Shown here: positions 12,666 through 24,589 of the stretch, piece by piece
Position numbering within the stretch: the first letter of the stretch is position 1
Layout: each line of letters starts with the position of its first letter
Assembly (NCBI RefSeq): GCF_905475345.1
Contig: NC_066594.1
Location: 4,821,501-4,885,500, forward strand
Direction of reading: 5' to 3'
Length of the DNA: 64,000 nucleotides
Origin: Vespula vulgaris
Lineage: Eukaryota; Arthropoda; Insecta; Hymenoptera; Vespidae
Program-made: the position numbers and the translations under genes
Notes under the pieces: model-generated
Database searches by the model: none
Told to the model about the DNA's origin: nothing
What the model saw: the letters and a program-made list of their open reading frames with translations, nothing else

Positions 12666-13344
12666 TTAATTATTTTTATGATATTCTAAAAATGATTGTA
12701 TACTTCTTAAAGATTGTTCAAATGCTTTCTCAAATCCATAACTACCGTTGTCCTATAACAAAATGATAGTATACAGATGATATAAACATTTTTTGATAAG
12801 ATGTTATAAATTCTATCATTAAAAGTTACATACAAATAATGGATCTCTTATATTAGTTTCTCCTTTTGGATCATATTTTCCTAGAAGTTCAACAATAGCC
12901 TTACTATTTTCTGGTTTTAATTTGTACAAATATTCCATTATATAACCATCCATTCCAAATATCCAATCATACTTGTTAAAATCAGCTTTTGTTATCTAAA
13001 ATAACAATAATTATAATATCAAGTTTTTTTATTAAATTATATAAAATATTCTTACAAGTCTTGCTTTGTGAGAGTATTCAGTAATTCCATTTTTTTGAAG
13101 CGTTGACATGGCTCTTGGCTCAGGTGGATTACCTACATGATATTTTAAAATTGCTGCACTATCTGCTTCCCAATAATTAACTAAATTCATTTTTTTAATT
13201 TCTGTATTAAAAACTGCTTCTGCTATCGGAGAACGACAACTATTTCCTATAATGAAAAATATCAATTCATAGTACTATATTATTACATTACTACATTACA
13301 ATCCTACCTAAACAAACCATAAGTACTTTATTTTTTTCTGTCAT
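12666..13344 (-). CDS. Low-molecular-weight protein tyrosine phosphatase, copy A
   Basis: Four minus-strand exons, 13308-13344, 13056-13246, 12834-12995 and 12666-12752, join to 158 residues, the usual size of the family (ACP1; primo in Drosophila). The phosphate-binding loop reads VCLGNSCRSP, with nucleophile Cys11 and Arg17 in the C-x5-R pattern. The general-acid Asp127 lies in IRDPLF near the exon 3/4 junction. Most family members have two tyrosines after the Asp-Pro (regulatory phosphorylation sites); this copy has Leu and Phe instead. It is a cytosolic phosphotyrosine phosphatase and should be catalytically competent. It lies directly downstream of copy B on the same strand, 368 bp away, with the same first three exon sizes, so the pair is a tandem duplication. 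Confidence 0.92.
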
Positions 13345-13712
13345 GTCGTACGAAATTATGAGATAAAGATAGTGTAAGAGATACAAGATGGATGTAAAGA
13401 TAGGTAAGATGTAAAGATGTAAAGGTTAGGTAAGAACAATACATAGTAGACTGCAGCACAGTAGTATTTACTTATATATATTATAAAAATTAATAGTTCG
13501 CAAATTATGAATCGCGATTCTCTAAGATTGCAATGTTTTTATTATGTACCACTAATATAAATGATTTTTGTGTCTGTAATTATTTCTTTTATAATATAGT
13601 TAATTGATATTCACTTATAAGTAAAATATCATTAAATTTTTTGTCAGGATACTCATAAATTAGTTATTTAAAATAAATATTTTTTTCTCTAGGTTTAAGT
13701 TGAGTTATTATT
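13345..13712. other. Spacer between the tandem phosphatase copies
   Basis: The 368 bp between the start of copy A and the end of copy B are AT-rich. They must hold the promoter of copy A and the 3' UTR of copy B. Around 13,365-13,430 there is a short run of near-repeats of GATGTAAAGATAGGTAAGA type. No other feature is visible. Confidence 0.4.
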
Positions 13713-14504
13713 CTACATCTGAAAAAATAAATATTCCATTATATGGTAACAAACATTATACAATTAAATAAGAAATTAATCACCTTTATGCCTTGCTTTT
13801 GTAAAAATGCTGTAATACTTCTTACACATTGATCATATACCTTCTCAAATCCAGTGATATCATCATCCTATAGATATAAAAATAATTTATATTGTTTAAA
13901 TTTTATTCAAATAAACGTATATAAGAATAAAATAACTATGATAGTATACATAATAAGGATCACGTATTATTGTTTCTCTTTGTGGATCATATTTTCCAAG
14001 CAATTCAATTGTCGCTTTACTACCTTGTGGTTTTAATTTATTTAGTTCTTGAATATTTTGAACATCCATTCCAAATATCCAATCATATTTATCAAAATCA
14101 TCTACTGTGATCTAAAAATAGCAATAATATATATTTTTATATATAGTAAATATAAAAATAGTTTGTATTATATTTTATTTACCAGAAGCTTTACATACTG
14201 GTCTAGCACGATGAGAATAACTTGTAAGTCCTTTCTGTTTTAATATAGACATAGCTCTCCGATCTGGATTTTTACCAGTGTGATATCCTATAAGAGCTGC
14301 ACTATTTACTTCCCATTGATTAGTTAAATCAAGTTTCTTAATTTTATCATCAAAAACAGCTTCTGCGATTGGAGAACGACAAATATTTCCTTCAAAGAAA
14401 TGTTCATATTAGATTATATATTATATAGGTAAAGAAATAATTTAATAAAGGAGGTTTACAAAAATACCTAAACAAACCATAAGCACTTTTTTCTTTTGTG
14501 ACAT
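13713..14504 (-). CDS. Low-molecular-weight protein tyrosine phosphatase, copy B
   Basis: Exons 14468-14504, 14199-14389, 13950-14111 and 13784-13867 match the first three exon sizes of copy A exactly (37, 191 and 162 bp), with the same phases. The active-site loop is VCLGNICRSP (Cys11, Arg17). The acid loop is IRDPYY, keeping Asp127 and both tyrosines that copy A has lost. The C-terminal end has two readings. Splicing at AAG/GTGATT to an acceptor after TTTTTTCAG adds only Met and a stop (ATG TAG, ending at 13713), giving 159 residues. Reading through instead gives about 15 more residues and a stop at 13739. I annotate the spliced form because its length fits the family and the acceptor is strong. 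The function is cytosolic phosphotyrosine dephosphorylation. Confidence 0.9.
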
Positions 14505-14872
14505 GATTGATTTTATTATTTTTATAACTTTACTACTAATTTTATTATCTTTATTATTTTATTAGTTAGATTTGCACGTGAAACATAACAATTCTGTTTG
14601 TTTCCTAACCTTGACTATGACTTCAGCGATAAGTTAAGAATTAGGCCTACTCTCATCATTGGCGTAAACCATTATAAAACCAGAAGTAATGAACAGCCTT
14701 AATAAAATTTTTTTTACCCGCGTATTACATACGTGCTGCTCTCTAACTAGTTTAGAGGGCAGCAGTAAGGATGTAATATTCCTATTTTATACCATGTGCT
14801 CGGTATACTCAAAGTGAATTTAGAATGTTATATTTTATCTTTAGTTAAATGTTATATTAATTACATATTAAA
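14505..14872. promoter_or_regulatory. Compact bidirectional promoter, PTP-B and RRP9
   Basis: Only 368 bp separate the two divergent start codons (14504 on the minus strand and 14873 on the plus strand), so the core promoters and both 5' UTRs are packed together. The middle part (about 14,580-14,790) is locally richer in GC than the flanks and is the probable nucleosome-free start region. The function is inferred from layout only. Confidence 0.5.
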
Positions 14873-17144
14873 ATGTCGTTTTTTATAAGAAACAATCGAG
14901 TTAAGGGTAACGTTAAAAGAAAAGTAAGTTACTAGTATATGCAAATTGACAAAATGAAACATCTATAATCATTTGCTTAGTATAGGTTAGATTTATCGGT
15001 AGTTTATAATAAACAAATAGTATATCGTTGAGATTTAGCTGAATTTAAAGTTAATAAACTAGTTTAATTGAAGCTTTATTTAATTAATTTAGTATCTAAT
15101 ATTTAATTTAATATTTAATTAATTTTAATAATTATTAAATATTATGTATCCATGATATATCTGATTGATGATATATCTGTTGAAATATTATTTGTTTATC
15201 TTTCAGCACAATGGACATTTCGAAAATAGAGATAAAAGTACATTTACTTCTAAAGGAAAGAAAAAAAATATAAGAAAATCTATACCCAATGACAATGAAA
15301 GTATATCTAGTAATGATGAAGAACTTGCAGAAGAAAATGAAAAGTGAGTGAAGCTCATAGCTAAATATTTTACTTACTATATTATATATTTTCTGTAAAA
15401 AATATTATATTTGAAAATAAATTAACAAACAAAAAAAAGCAATGATTACTTTGTAAAAAATAAAAATAAAATCTGTTTTATAGACTAGGATTACCAGAGT
15501 TTGAAAGTGAATCAGAAACTGAAGAAACTATTCAAGAAAAACGTATTAGATTGGCTAAAAAATATCTTCAACAAATAGAGGAAGAAGGTTAATGAATATA
15601 TATGAACTGTAACATTTATTACAAATATCTGTGCATTATTAATGTGTTTTATATTTTGATACATATATAGAGAAAGATAGAGCAGAGTTTGAGGAAGGAG
15701 CAGTTGCAAAAAGATTAAAAGATGAATACTTAGAGGAAAAGGGATGCCTTAGAAAAATTATAGCAGCACATTACATTGCTCACAAGGATCCTATAATGTT
15801 GAGGTGTAATGCTCACAAAGATTCTATTACTTGTTTATGTCTTTCTAGTAAAGGGAATATTTTATATTCAAGTTCTAAAGATGGTAGTTTAGTTAAATGT
15901 AAGTATTTATTAATTTTTAACTAAAAAAATTAATTAAATAATATTTATAAAAATAATGTAATTTACATTATTTCAACAATATTGTAGGGTCATTAAAGGA
16001 AAGAACTAAATTAAAAGTTATAAAAGGAAAAAGAAAAGGACAGGATGGAATGAAATCAATTAATTGTATGGCAATTAGTACTGATGGCAAATTTTTGGTA
16101 AATACGTGTAGTATATTATGTTTTGAATGTATATTTTTTATGTTAGACATGTTTTTAATTCACGAATGATATTTCAGGTTGTAGGAGATGGTGGTTGTAA
16201 AGACATCAAAGTATTTTGTGGGGAAAGTTTAAATCTTCTTAAAAATTTACAAGGTCATAGAGGTATAATAACTGGTCTAATATTTCGAAAAGATACTCAT
16301 ACACTCTACTCTGCATCTGAAGATAGAAGCGTAAAAGTTTGGAATTTAGATGATATGGCATATGTTGAATCTTTGTAGGTACACATTATACATTTCTATT
16401 AATATTTTCACATAAATGTGTATGTATAAGATATAATTCTATTGTTAGATTTGGACATCAAAATGGTATCACATCAATCGACGCTTTGTCAAGAGAACGT
16501 GCTATAACTAGTGGTGGATTTGATGGAACTGTTAGAATTTGGAAAATTGTAGAAGAATCGCAGTTAATTTTTAATGGTCATAGTGGCAGCATAGATATCG
16601 TTAAACTCATCAATGAAGAGAATTTTTTCAGTGGTGGAGATGATGGCTCATTATGTGTATGGGGTTGTCTTAAAAAAAAACCTTTATGTTGTATATCAGA
16701 AGCACATGGGAAAGATGAAAATAATGGACAACCAAATTGGATATCGAGTATAGCAACGCTTTTGAATACTGATTTAGTTGCATCTGGTAAGATATTTCTT
16801 CATGAGATATCTTTTATTTGTATTTAAAAATTCTGCATATATTTTATATATGTTTATTTTATTACGATTTACACATCTTTAAATGCAATAATGTTTTCCT
16901 TTTATTAGGTTCTCAAAATGGAGAGATCAAGTTGTGGCGGTGTGGTGATTCGTTTAAATCATTGCATCCATTATTTACAATAAAATTAGTAGGGTTTATA
17001 AACTCATTGGTATTTACACCAGATGGTAATAATCTGATTGCTGGTGTTGGTCAAGAACATAGGCTTGGTAGATGGTGGCGTATACCAGAAGCCAGAAACT
17101 GTATTACTATTATACCGTTAGTGCAAAATAAAACAAATAAATAA
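14873..17144 (+). CDS. RRP9: U3 snoRNP WD40 protein RRP9 (U3-55K)
   Basis: Eight exons, 14873-14923, 15207-15343, 15484-15587, 15671-15898, 15988-16097, 16178-16374, 16449-16786 and 16909-17144, join in frame to 466 residues; human RRP9 has about 475. The N-terminus is basic then acidic (SSNDEELAEENEK), typical of nucleolar proteins. A RRP9-specific linker follows (RIRLAKKYLQQIEEEEKDR), then a WD40 propeller with blades such as SSSKDGSLVKWS, SASEDRSVKVWNL, TSGGFDGTVRIWK and SGGDDGSLCVWG. The end has the family signature VGQEHRLGRWWRIPEARN. The protein binds the B/C motif of U3 snoRNA in the nucleolus and is needed for early pre-18S cleavage. The start is the first ATG of an open 17-codon exon with a GTAAGT donor. 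Confidence 0.94.
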
Positions 17145-18149
17145 TATATTATCTAAGAGATTAATTATTACATTTTATCGTTTATATGATGTCGTATGCA
17201 CATTATATAATATAGATTTTATTTTAATAATTTTAAATTAACTCTCGCTTCTCTCACTACGCTTGTGAAATAATATGTTTTCCGCATCGCTGATAACTTG
17301 ATATTGACGTACAGAGTGCTTATGATGCTCGATTAATTTTTCTCTTTTATAAAGTTGGTGTGACGTACTTTTTATTACAGTATATGTAAATAAAATTATT
17401 CTTGGTAAATAACATAATTCATTTTAAATTTCTCTTAAAAATACTATATTTTTAATAAACGTGTAATATTTTTAATTCAGGTGATAAAATTATATAAAAA
17501 AATTAACCCTTTGAATGCGCAATTCTTCAGATTTAAATACTTTGCAGAGATCGATGTGGAATACTTTTTCGCGTACCGCATACTATATCAAGGTATTAGT
17601 TGTCTATATAACGTGTAAATATATCACTATTTTAATTCTTTATTTACGTCATATTAAATAAAATATTTTTTTAGATATTCTCGATTTCTTAGCTATGCAT
17701 TTAACTCATTAGTATCGATTGAGTTATTTGGTCAGTAAAAACAGGATGTAATAATACCGACTGAATTATCCATCATTGGTAAAAATAGGATCTATTGCCA
17801 ACTGAGTTAATAGTAAAGTTTTGTGTATAAAATTGCAAAAAGTGATATAATTTCATGATAGTTAACTTACTAATATTAAAATATAGTTTTAAACATATAC
17901 TGTTGGCGTACATATAAGTATTTCGTTCGTTTCTGAGCGTTCATTCTTTGAGGATATTTATCGTTCGGAATGAAAGAGTTAAATGTTTTCAATACTTAAT
18001 ATGTATTTAATTTTTATCTATGAAGTAATTTTTTTCGTAATTATTTTTTTTTAGAATAGTAACACATGTCAATTCTTTTTAATTAAAGTTTAAATAATGT
18101 TACGCCGTGTTTGGCTATAATGAGAATGAAATAAAAGAAATATTGGTCC
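17145..18149. other. AT-rich intergenic region between RRP9 and the ephrin 3' end
   Basis: About 1 kb lies between two converging genes. It holds the RRP9 3' UTR and, from 17503, a probable 480-bp MITE listed separately. No open frame here looks like a gene. The base composition begins to shift from strongly AT-rich to more balanced just past this stretch. Confidence 0.5.
17503..17982. mobile_element. Putative piggyBac-like MITE with TTAA ends
   Basis: The left end reads TTAACCCTTTGAATGCG. The right end, read on the other strand, is TTAACTCTTTCATTCCG. The two ends are imperfect inverted repeats, each starting at TTAA, the target site that piggyBac transposons duplicate. The 480 bp between them has no coding capacity. 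Inside are two imperfect direct copies of a stretch of about 36 bp (near 17,731 and 17,777) sharing GGT..AAAAA.AGGAT and ending ACTGA, and more TTAACTCA/TGAGTTAA pairs. This fits a non-autonomous element, but the terminal match is short and other copies cannot be seen within the window. Confidence 0.42.
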
Positions 18150-18161
18150 ACAGTACAAGTA

Positions 18162-18171
18162 TTTATTTATT
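18162..18171 (-). terminator. Candidate distal poly(A) signal of ephrin
   Basis: On the minus strand two overlapping AATAAA hexamers (AATAAATAAA) sit at the edge of the compositional boundary, before the RRP9 side begins. They are a good candidate for the distal cleavage signal of the ephrin transcript. Nearer candidates exist. Confidence 0.35.
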
Positions 18172-20930
18172 CTGTACAAAAGTTGAGTTATAAAATATTA
18201 TGTCCCCATTTTAGGTCTTGTTCTTAGCCTTGTATACCATGCCGTCTTGAGTTCGTTCATATAATAACAATATCGCCGTAAGAAAACGCATGTGCTCAGG
18301 AGAAATGTTGTATTATACTTTTTTCCGATGCGCAAGTAGAATGCGTTGAAATTCGATCGTCCTCATTCGAAAAAGAATCATCATCGAATCATTCTCGCGC
18401 GAGCACCTGCGTTTCTTTTCGTACGAAGCTCGGCCCTCACCGTGTACACATAAATCAAACCTGATTTTAAACTCGCATATTTATTCGCGGTAACAAACAG
18501 TACATGCGTGTGTACACTACTACTTGTGCATTCTTGTAATAAGTTATTTTTTTTCCTTTTTTTCAAACAAATGCGACATATGGGCCTTCCCACGTGGTTT
18601 TTCTTCATGCCGTTCTCCCCATCTTTTTTTTTTTTTTAAATATTTATTTCTAGATCATGAGTGTGCTTTTCAGTGCGTTTTGAAGATCATCAAGCGATAT
18701 CGTTCCCTGCATTACGCACAATTAATAATTTCTCGTTTCTCTCCGCTGGATCTACTTTCAGTATAAATCGACCGAACATCATTTCAATCGAAATTCGCAT
18801 CAAGTACATCATTTCAAGGCGCAGCCTCGTTTTATCTATTTTTCAAGTCTTTTGTCCCGCAGCCTCATAGGATATAAATTCATTTCTTCACATCGCTTCT
18901 TTTCATAAATTAATCTTTTTATCCACCTTTTCGATAACCCGCCAATTCACATCGAAGTAATAGGACTCTTCGTAATCTAGGAACTAACGATAAATTATCT
19001 TAACATTTCGCTTTTCATTCACGAAATCTCTTATCATATCGATGCTTTTCGTATATCTTGTCGTAAAATTCGGACGCAAATGAAGTTTTATTGGTTTTAA
19101 GATCGAAATAATCGTAATTACGTATAGCGGAGAGAATGATTATTTTTCATGCACACATTAGATGCTCTTCGCATTTTTCGACACAAACAAGTGTTCCTCG
19201 GCTAAATATACATCCAAATATATTACACGTTTTGGGTGACCTTGTGCAAGTTATAACTGTCGCTATACAAAGTTTTGCGGTATTCCATGATGTGAGCTTT
19301 TTTGTACCGTGCTAGTCTCGAAAACATTGACATCCATGCTATCATAAGTCATATTTATCTTTACGACAAAACGGTGAGATATCATCGATCACACGTACAA
19401 TGAAGCGTTACACGAAATAATTGACGTAAAGTACCTCTGGCAAATACACTATCCGCTTTCACGAATCTCGATTTTTATTAACGTAGGCCTAATTTGAAGA
19501 AAATTTTGCGAAACTTCGCAGAATATTAAAAATTTCGGTAAATCTGATCTTCAAACGACGCGATATTTTATTAGAGAAAACAAGTTTATGAATCTCGTTC
19601 TGGAGCATGCCCTGAATCAACGAAATCACATCACAACCATTTTTTTTTTGCATATGAATCGCCATCGTGTTAAAAATATAAATGAGAACGCGAAATATTT
19701 AGATGGATATAAGTTGATAGCCCTACTTTGAAAAATTCGTTGTCTCTAATATGCAATTACGAGGCTTTCGCTATTTTAGGCCAAACGATAATCGCAAATG
19801 TCCGAAGATCATTCCGATCGAATCGACTGGAGAAGTAATTAATCTTTAAAAATGAACTTTAGTAAAATCGACGACGCGCATCGTTCGAACGTTCATCGAA
19901 CAATTCATAAAACTTTTGCTCGCGATAATAATTCAAATACTTTCTCTTTACCTTTTACAAGTGTAAAGCGTTTGTCCGTATACACGGTGTCTTTTACGAT
20001 TTTGGTGGAATGTATGAAGCGAAATGAGACGACAGATGTATTAATAGAGCTTTTGAAGTCTCGTGAAAAAATTCAAGAATACGACCGAACCGGAATTCAC
20101 TTTTTTCTTTACTTCTTTCCTCTTTCATTCATGATCTCTCTCTTTCTCTCTCTCGCGTTTCCTCTTTCTCGGCTCATTTTCTATAAAATAGGAGTTAAAA
20201 AGTAAGATATGTCTACGGCGAGTACACGAGCAAGTTCTTTTTTAAACGAAATTCAAAATAATCTTCGACCAAGGCATCCGATCAATTGAATAAGAAAAGA
20301 AAATTGTATACGATGTTTCATTTTATTCTAACATCCGTTCTGCAAATTTTCATGTTATTTTAAGGAGTATATTTGTTTTCTTTAGTATAAAGAAAAGAAA
20401 AGAAAAGGAAAAAAAAAGTTAATTACTCGAACGATGCCATGGTTTATCCGCGATTGAAAAATATACGGTTCAAGTGAAACGATCGTATATATTTCATACA
20501 TCGAGCATTCTTTTGTACTACAGAGACGATTCGCGCAAGGTACTTTCAAACAAAACCTCCACCGAGGCGAGCATGCCATTGCATCGGTGTATATGTATGT
20601 GTGTAGATGAGTAAAAGGAGACCCGGTCCCCATTTCTCTTTCGTCAGGTGTCTTTTCACGCGTTTTACTTTCTTCTTTTTTTAACTTTTTCATCGATATA
20701 TCTCTGATATCGATATACATATACAATATACCTACATAACTTATGCGACGCCAACGTTTCTACGCTCGCGGCGCATCGTTATCTTCCATTTTGCGTGTAC
20801 TACTCTTGATAGCACGCACCGTACGCGCCAATCGCATCTCTCTTGCATCCTTCCTTGTATACTTTTTCACTCTAACTCTCTATCTTCCTCTTTCTCCCTC
20901 TCTTGCATTCTACTTCTTTCACACACTCTT

Positions 20931-20980
20931 GCTCTCTCTCTCTCTCTCTCTCTTTCTTTCTCTCTCTCACTCTCTCACTC
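20931..20980. repeat. (TC)n microsatellite
   Basis: A dinucleotide run of TC with a few interruptions. It is (GA)n in the sense of the ephrin transcript, inside the proposed 3' UTR. The apparent Ser/Leu- and Arg/Glu-rich frames across it are artefacts. Confidence 0.9.
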
Positions 20981-21837
20981 ATACGCGCGCATATGGAATC
21001 TTGCTTTTTACCGCGTGAACGCGACGATTTTTCTTCTCTTCGAGTGGTGTACGTGTGTTTCTCGTTTGCTTCTCTTGTGCTCTCTAATATGTGTGTATGC
21101 ATGTATCAGTGTATATGTGTATGCCTGTATCCTTTATGAAGATCGTTTTACGATTTTATTACGTACGGTTACCTGCAATTTTTTTGTTGATTATGTCTTT
21201 TTTCCGGTTTTTTTTTGTTTGCTTTGTTTAAACACTATTTCGCTACAGTGGACTACCATTATGAACGCTACGCTACTTTGTATTGTATGCTTTGTTTAAT
21301 GAACAACGTACTGTACTGAATGTGCACACGCAATCTAACAGACCCGATTTTGCAACAAACGTACACGGCACTAGATCATTTCACCATATCCCCGGTTACG
21401 TTACGATAGATAAATCATTCAAAAAATCGGCAGGTTGTCGATATTTCTCTTTCGTTTACCTATGTATTTCGCTGTCATATTTCAGCCATCCGGTGAGAAT
21501 CTAATTTTTCACGTGATGCCGTGTATGTTTACCGCATTACGGTGAGCGTATGTGTCAATGTATGTACCGAATATAAAATAATATATGCGCCGTGAGAGAT
21601 TCACGATCTGTCTAACTGTGGCTTCGTATTTTAAACCTTCTCGTTTAATTAGTACTTGTGTTTTCGTTCTATGAGTAATAATCATAGTTAATTATAACCA
21701 CTTTGTGTGTTTTCATGTTAAAAATCTTAGACATCAACGTACATTCACTTTTATAATAAATCGTTATTAGAAACCTATCTCGTACTTGCTATGCATTTAA
21801 TATAAATTTCATCGTGTTAATTGTTTATCGATCGTCT

Positions 21838-21845
21838 TATTTACA
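21838..21845 (-). promoter_or_regulatory. Pumilio response element
   Basis: The minus strand reads TGTAAATA, the PUF/Pumilio consensus UGUAAAUA, in the proposed ephrin 3' UTR about 4 kb after the stop. An 8-mer can occur by chance. Confidence 0.35.
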
Positions 21846-21851
21846 AAAACG

Positions 21852-21963
21852 TCTCTCTCTCTCTCTCTCTCTCTCGCTTTCGCTCTCTTTCTCTCGTTCA
21901 CTTTTTCTCTCTTTTTCTTTTTCTCTTTCCCTTTCCTACTTTATAAGAAAAATTTTCTCTCAT

Positions 21964-22026
<63 letters not shown>

Positions 22027-22033
22027 ATCTATC
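21852..22033. repeat. Long interrupted (TC)n tract
   Basis: Two main blocks of TC repeats (about 21,852-21,895 and 21,964-22,033) are joined by other pyrimidine-rich sequence. The plus strand is almost entirely C and T for about 180 bp, so the ephrin mRNA would be a long purine tract here. Confidence 0.9.
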
Positions 22034-23741
22034 TATCTTTCTTCCTATTTTCTCTTTCGGCCTTTACAGTTTAATCAAACCGCTGGCAGTGTATAAGACG
22101 CGGTGTAAATTGTTAACTCCGGTCTTGATAAATGAGAAGGATGAATCCTTCCATATAAGTTTATATATTTTATATAGGTGAGAATATAACGCGTGTCCTT
22201 TGGTCGCGGTGCAAAGGACCCCCACATTTTCTTAACACTGTTCTTGCACGCGCGTACAAGCGAGATTGAAAAGATGACGGAAAGGATCTGAACAAACATA
22301 AAACACAAATATGTATGTCGCTGTGAAAAAATACTGAAAAAAAATAAAGTTTAGATACGAAGGCAGGGTGCGTTCCACTTTATCTTTTACAGACGATTTT
22401 ATATGGGGATAGTAACGTTGACCAGAATGGCGAAATAGATAGTTTCGCGTTAAAATAGACAGGTATTGCATAGGATGTAGAATGATTTTCTACATACGTA
22501 CTTGAATACATCAGTATACATACATATACTTATATGTACGTATAGATACAAATTCTTTAGCGATATTCTGTGCTTTGAACATTTTTCGTGTTTTCCAAAA
22601 TATATCTTTGTATAGTGGAACGCTGTCATGTCGCGAACGGATCCATGGAAAAAAAATGGATAGGATTCGGTCTGCGTGGAATGGATGCGGTAGGACGTGA
22701 AAAATAAAATGAGGAGAAAGAGACAAAAATAAAATAAACTGCAGTGAGTGACCTTGTCTATTTTCTATCGATAGTTCGTTTCTATATTATTGTTATACTG
22801 TATTCACCTATCGTCCGTACGAACGAGTACCATTCACGTGGATCTATGTACGTTTGCTGCATCGCTTTATTGGCGCTGAAGTGTGTGTATGTGATCAATT
22901 GTGGATCCGATGAGTTCGTCTACGAAACTAACAATAAGAGACGCTTTCCACGATGCTTTCTACGATTCAAAGTTCGTACGATGAATAAAAGAAATAATCA
23001 ATTATAGGACGAATGTAGAAAACGTAAGGGTAATTTGTACGTTCTTGAACGAGACGAGCCGTGAACCGAACGTATTGTATGTACATACATCTGCGTGAAG
23101 TTCTTCTATTTCGGACGTAAGTCGATTAGCTACGGGATTCTGACGTTTACGATCGATCTACTTTGAGAAAAAGCTTCGGATAATTTACAATGTGCGAGTG
23201 ATTGATTGTCTTTGAGGTTCTCGGTTTACAACTTTTGACTGTCGTTGCAAGAACGTACTTCGGGTGGAAACGAAAGTGTCCGTGATTTTCATAATAAAAT
23301 CAAAAATAAACGGAGTAACGAGAGAAACAAAATTTTTGACGAATCGTGATGCGAGCGATAAAACCGTCTCCTATTATTGTTCGTAAAATTCATCGTGATA
23401 TGCTATTGCGATTAATAAAGTATGAGGAAAAAGTATACAAACGGTAAACAGACACGCGAACAGACAGACAGACAAACAGACGTGGATCGTAGGCATGTAA
23501 TACTTAGGCTTAACAATACTGTAGTGGATAACATTAAACACGCGTTTTAGTTATTTCTTTTCTTTCGCTTTGTTTCGCTTTCGGCCGATCTTATTCATTG
23601 TTTTCGTTCTTTTCAAGGTCGGTGCAGGAAGGACGACGATCCGTTTGACAAAAGACGAAAACGATTGGTCGATCGAGCGGCCTATGCGTTCAAGGATCCT
23701 CTATCATTTTTTTCTTTATCTACGATTCGGAATAAGAAGGG

Positions 23742-23743
<2 letters not shown>

Positions 23744-23793
<50 letters not shown>

Positions 23794-23816
23794 TCGCTCT
23801 CTCGCTCTCTCGCTCT
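23744..23816. repeat. (TC)n microsatellite with TCTCGC variant end
   Basis: About 22 uninterrupted TC units are followed by CTCTCTCG-type variant units. The tract is purine in the ephrin sense and lies in the proposed 3' UTR. Confidence 0.9.
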
Positions 23817-23912
23817 TTTTCGCTTCTTTCACAAATTCCCTCTTTTCTCCAGCGTTAACAGCATCGTCTTATCATCATGATCATTATCATACGATATTCT
23901 TTCGCATACACA

Positions 23913-23920
23913 TATTTACA
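23913..23920 (-). promoter_or_regulatory. Pumilio response element
   Basis: A second TGTAAATA on the minus strand, about 2 kb after the ephrin stop. It is supported only by the match to the consensus and by its company. Confidence 0.35.
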
Positions 23921-24589
23921 ATAATAATTCATTAAATCTAATCATCTCTCAATGGCGAATGCGAAACGAAAATTCGTCCGCAGTTATTCTCTTGCATTCT
24001 CGAATTCTCGCGGTTCTCGTCGCGCGCGAGACAACTCACGCTGAATTATGTGTAAAGTGTTAATGTGCCGCGTGTCGTGTACATGAATGTAGGTATTATG
24101 TGGTGTGGTGTGTAAAACGACGGACAATAAATAGAATTACAAAAATAACAGAAAGAGAACAAAGGATAATGCAAGATACAAAGAAAAAAGGAAAGAAGAC
24201 GATCGAACGGCCAATCGATTAAATTCACGAGTAGATAATGCTTACTCATAGATCCGATATACCGGATAGTATAAAAAACAACAAATGCGACGAGAGTTTA
24301 GCCGTACGTCGAGAATAAGAGGCCTCGAGTCTTCGTTGTTCTCCTTTCTCATAAGCCTTCTTTTTCTGTCTTTCTTTCTCTGTTTCCCTTTGTCTCCCAT
24401 CGTCGATACGCAATTTATTCGCTATTAAATTTGATATTTTACTAGTAAATATAGAATATCGATTGAATATTCGTAGAGTAATAATAGCGGATAATAAATA
24501 TAATACAGATCTATAGTACAGGTATTATACAAATTTTCACATTCTCGCAATTTCCACGCACTCATAGAGAATTTTCTCACTAGCGCTCA

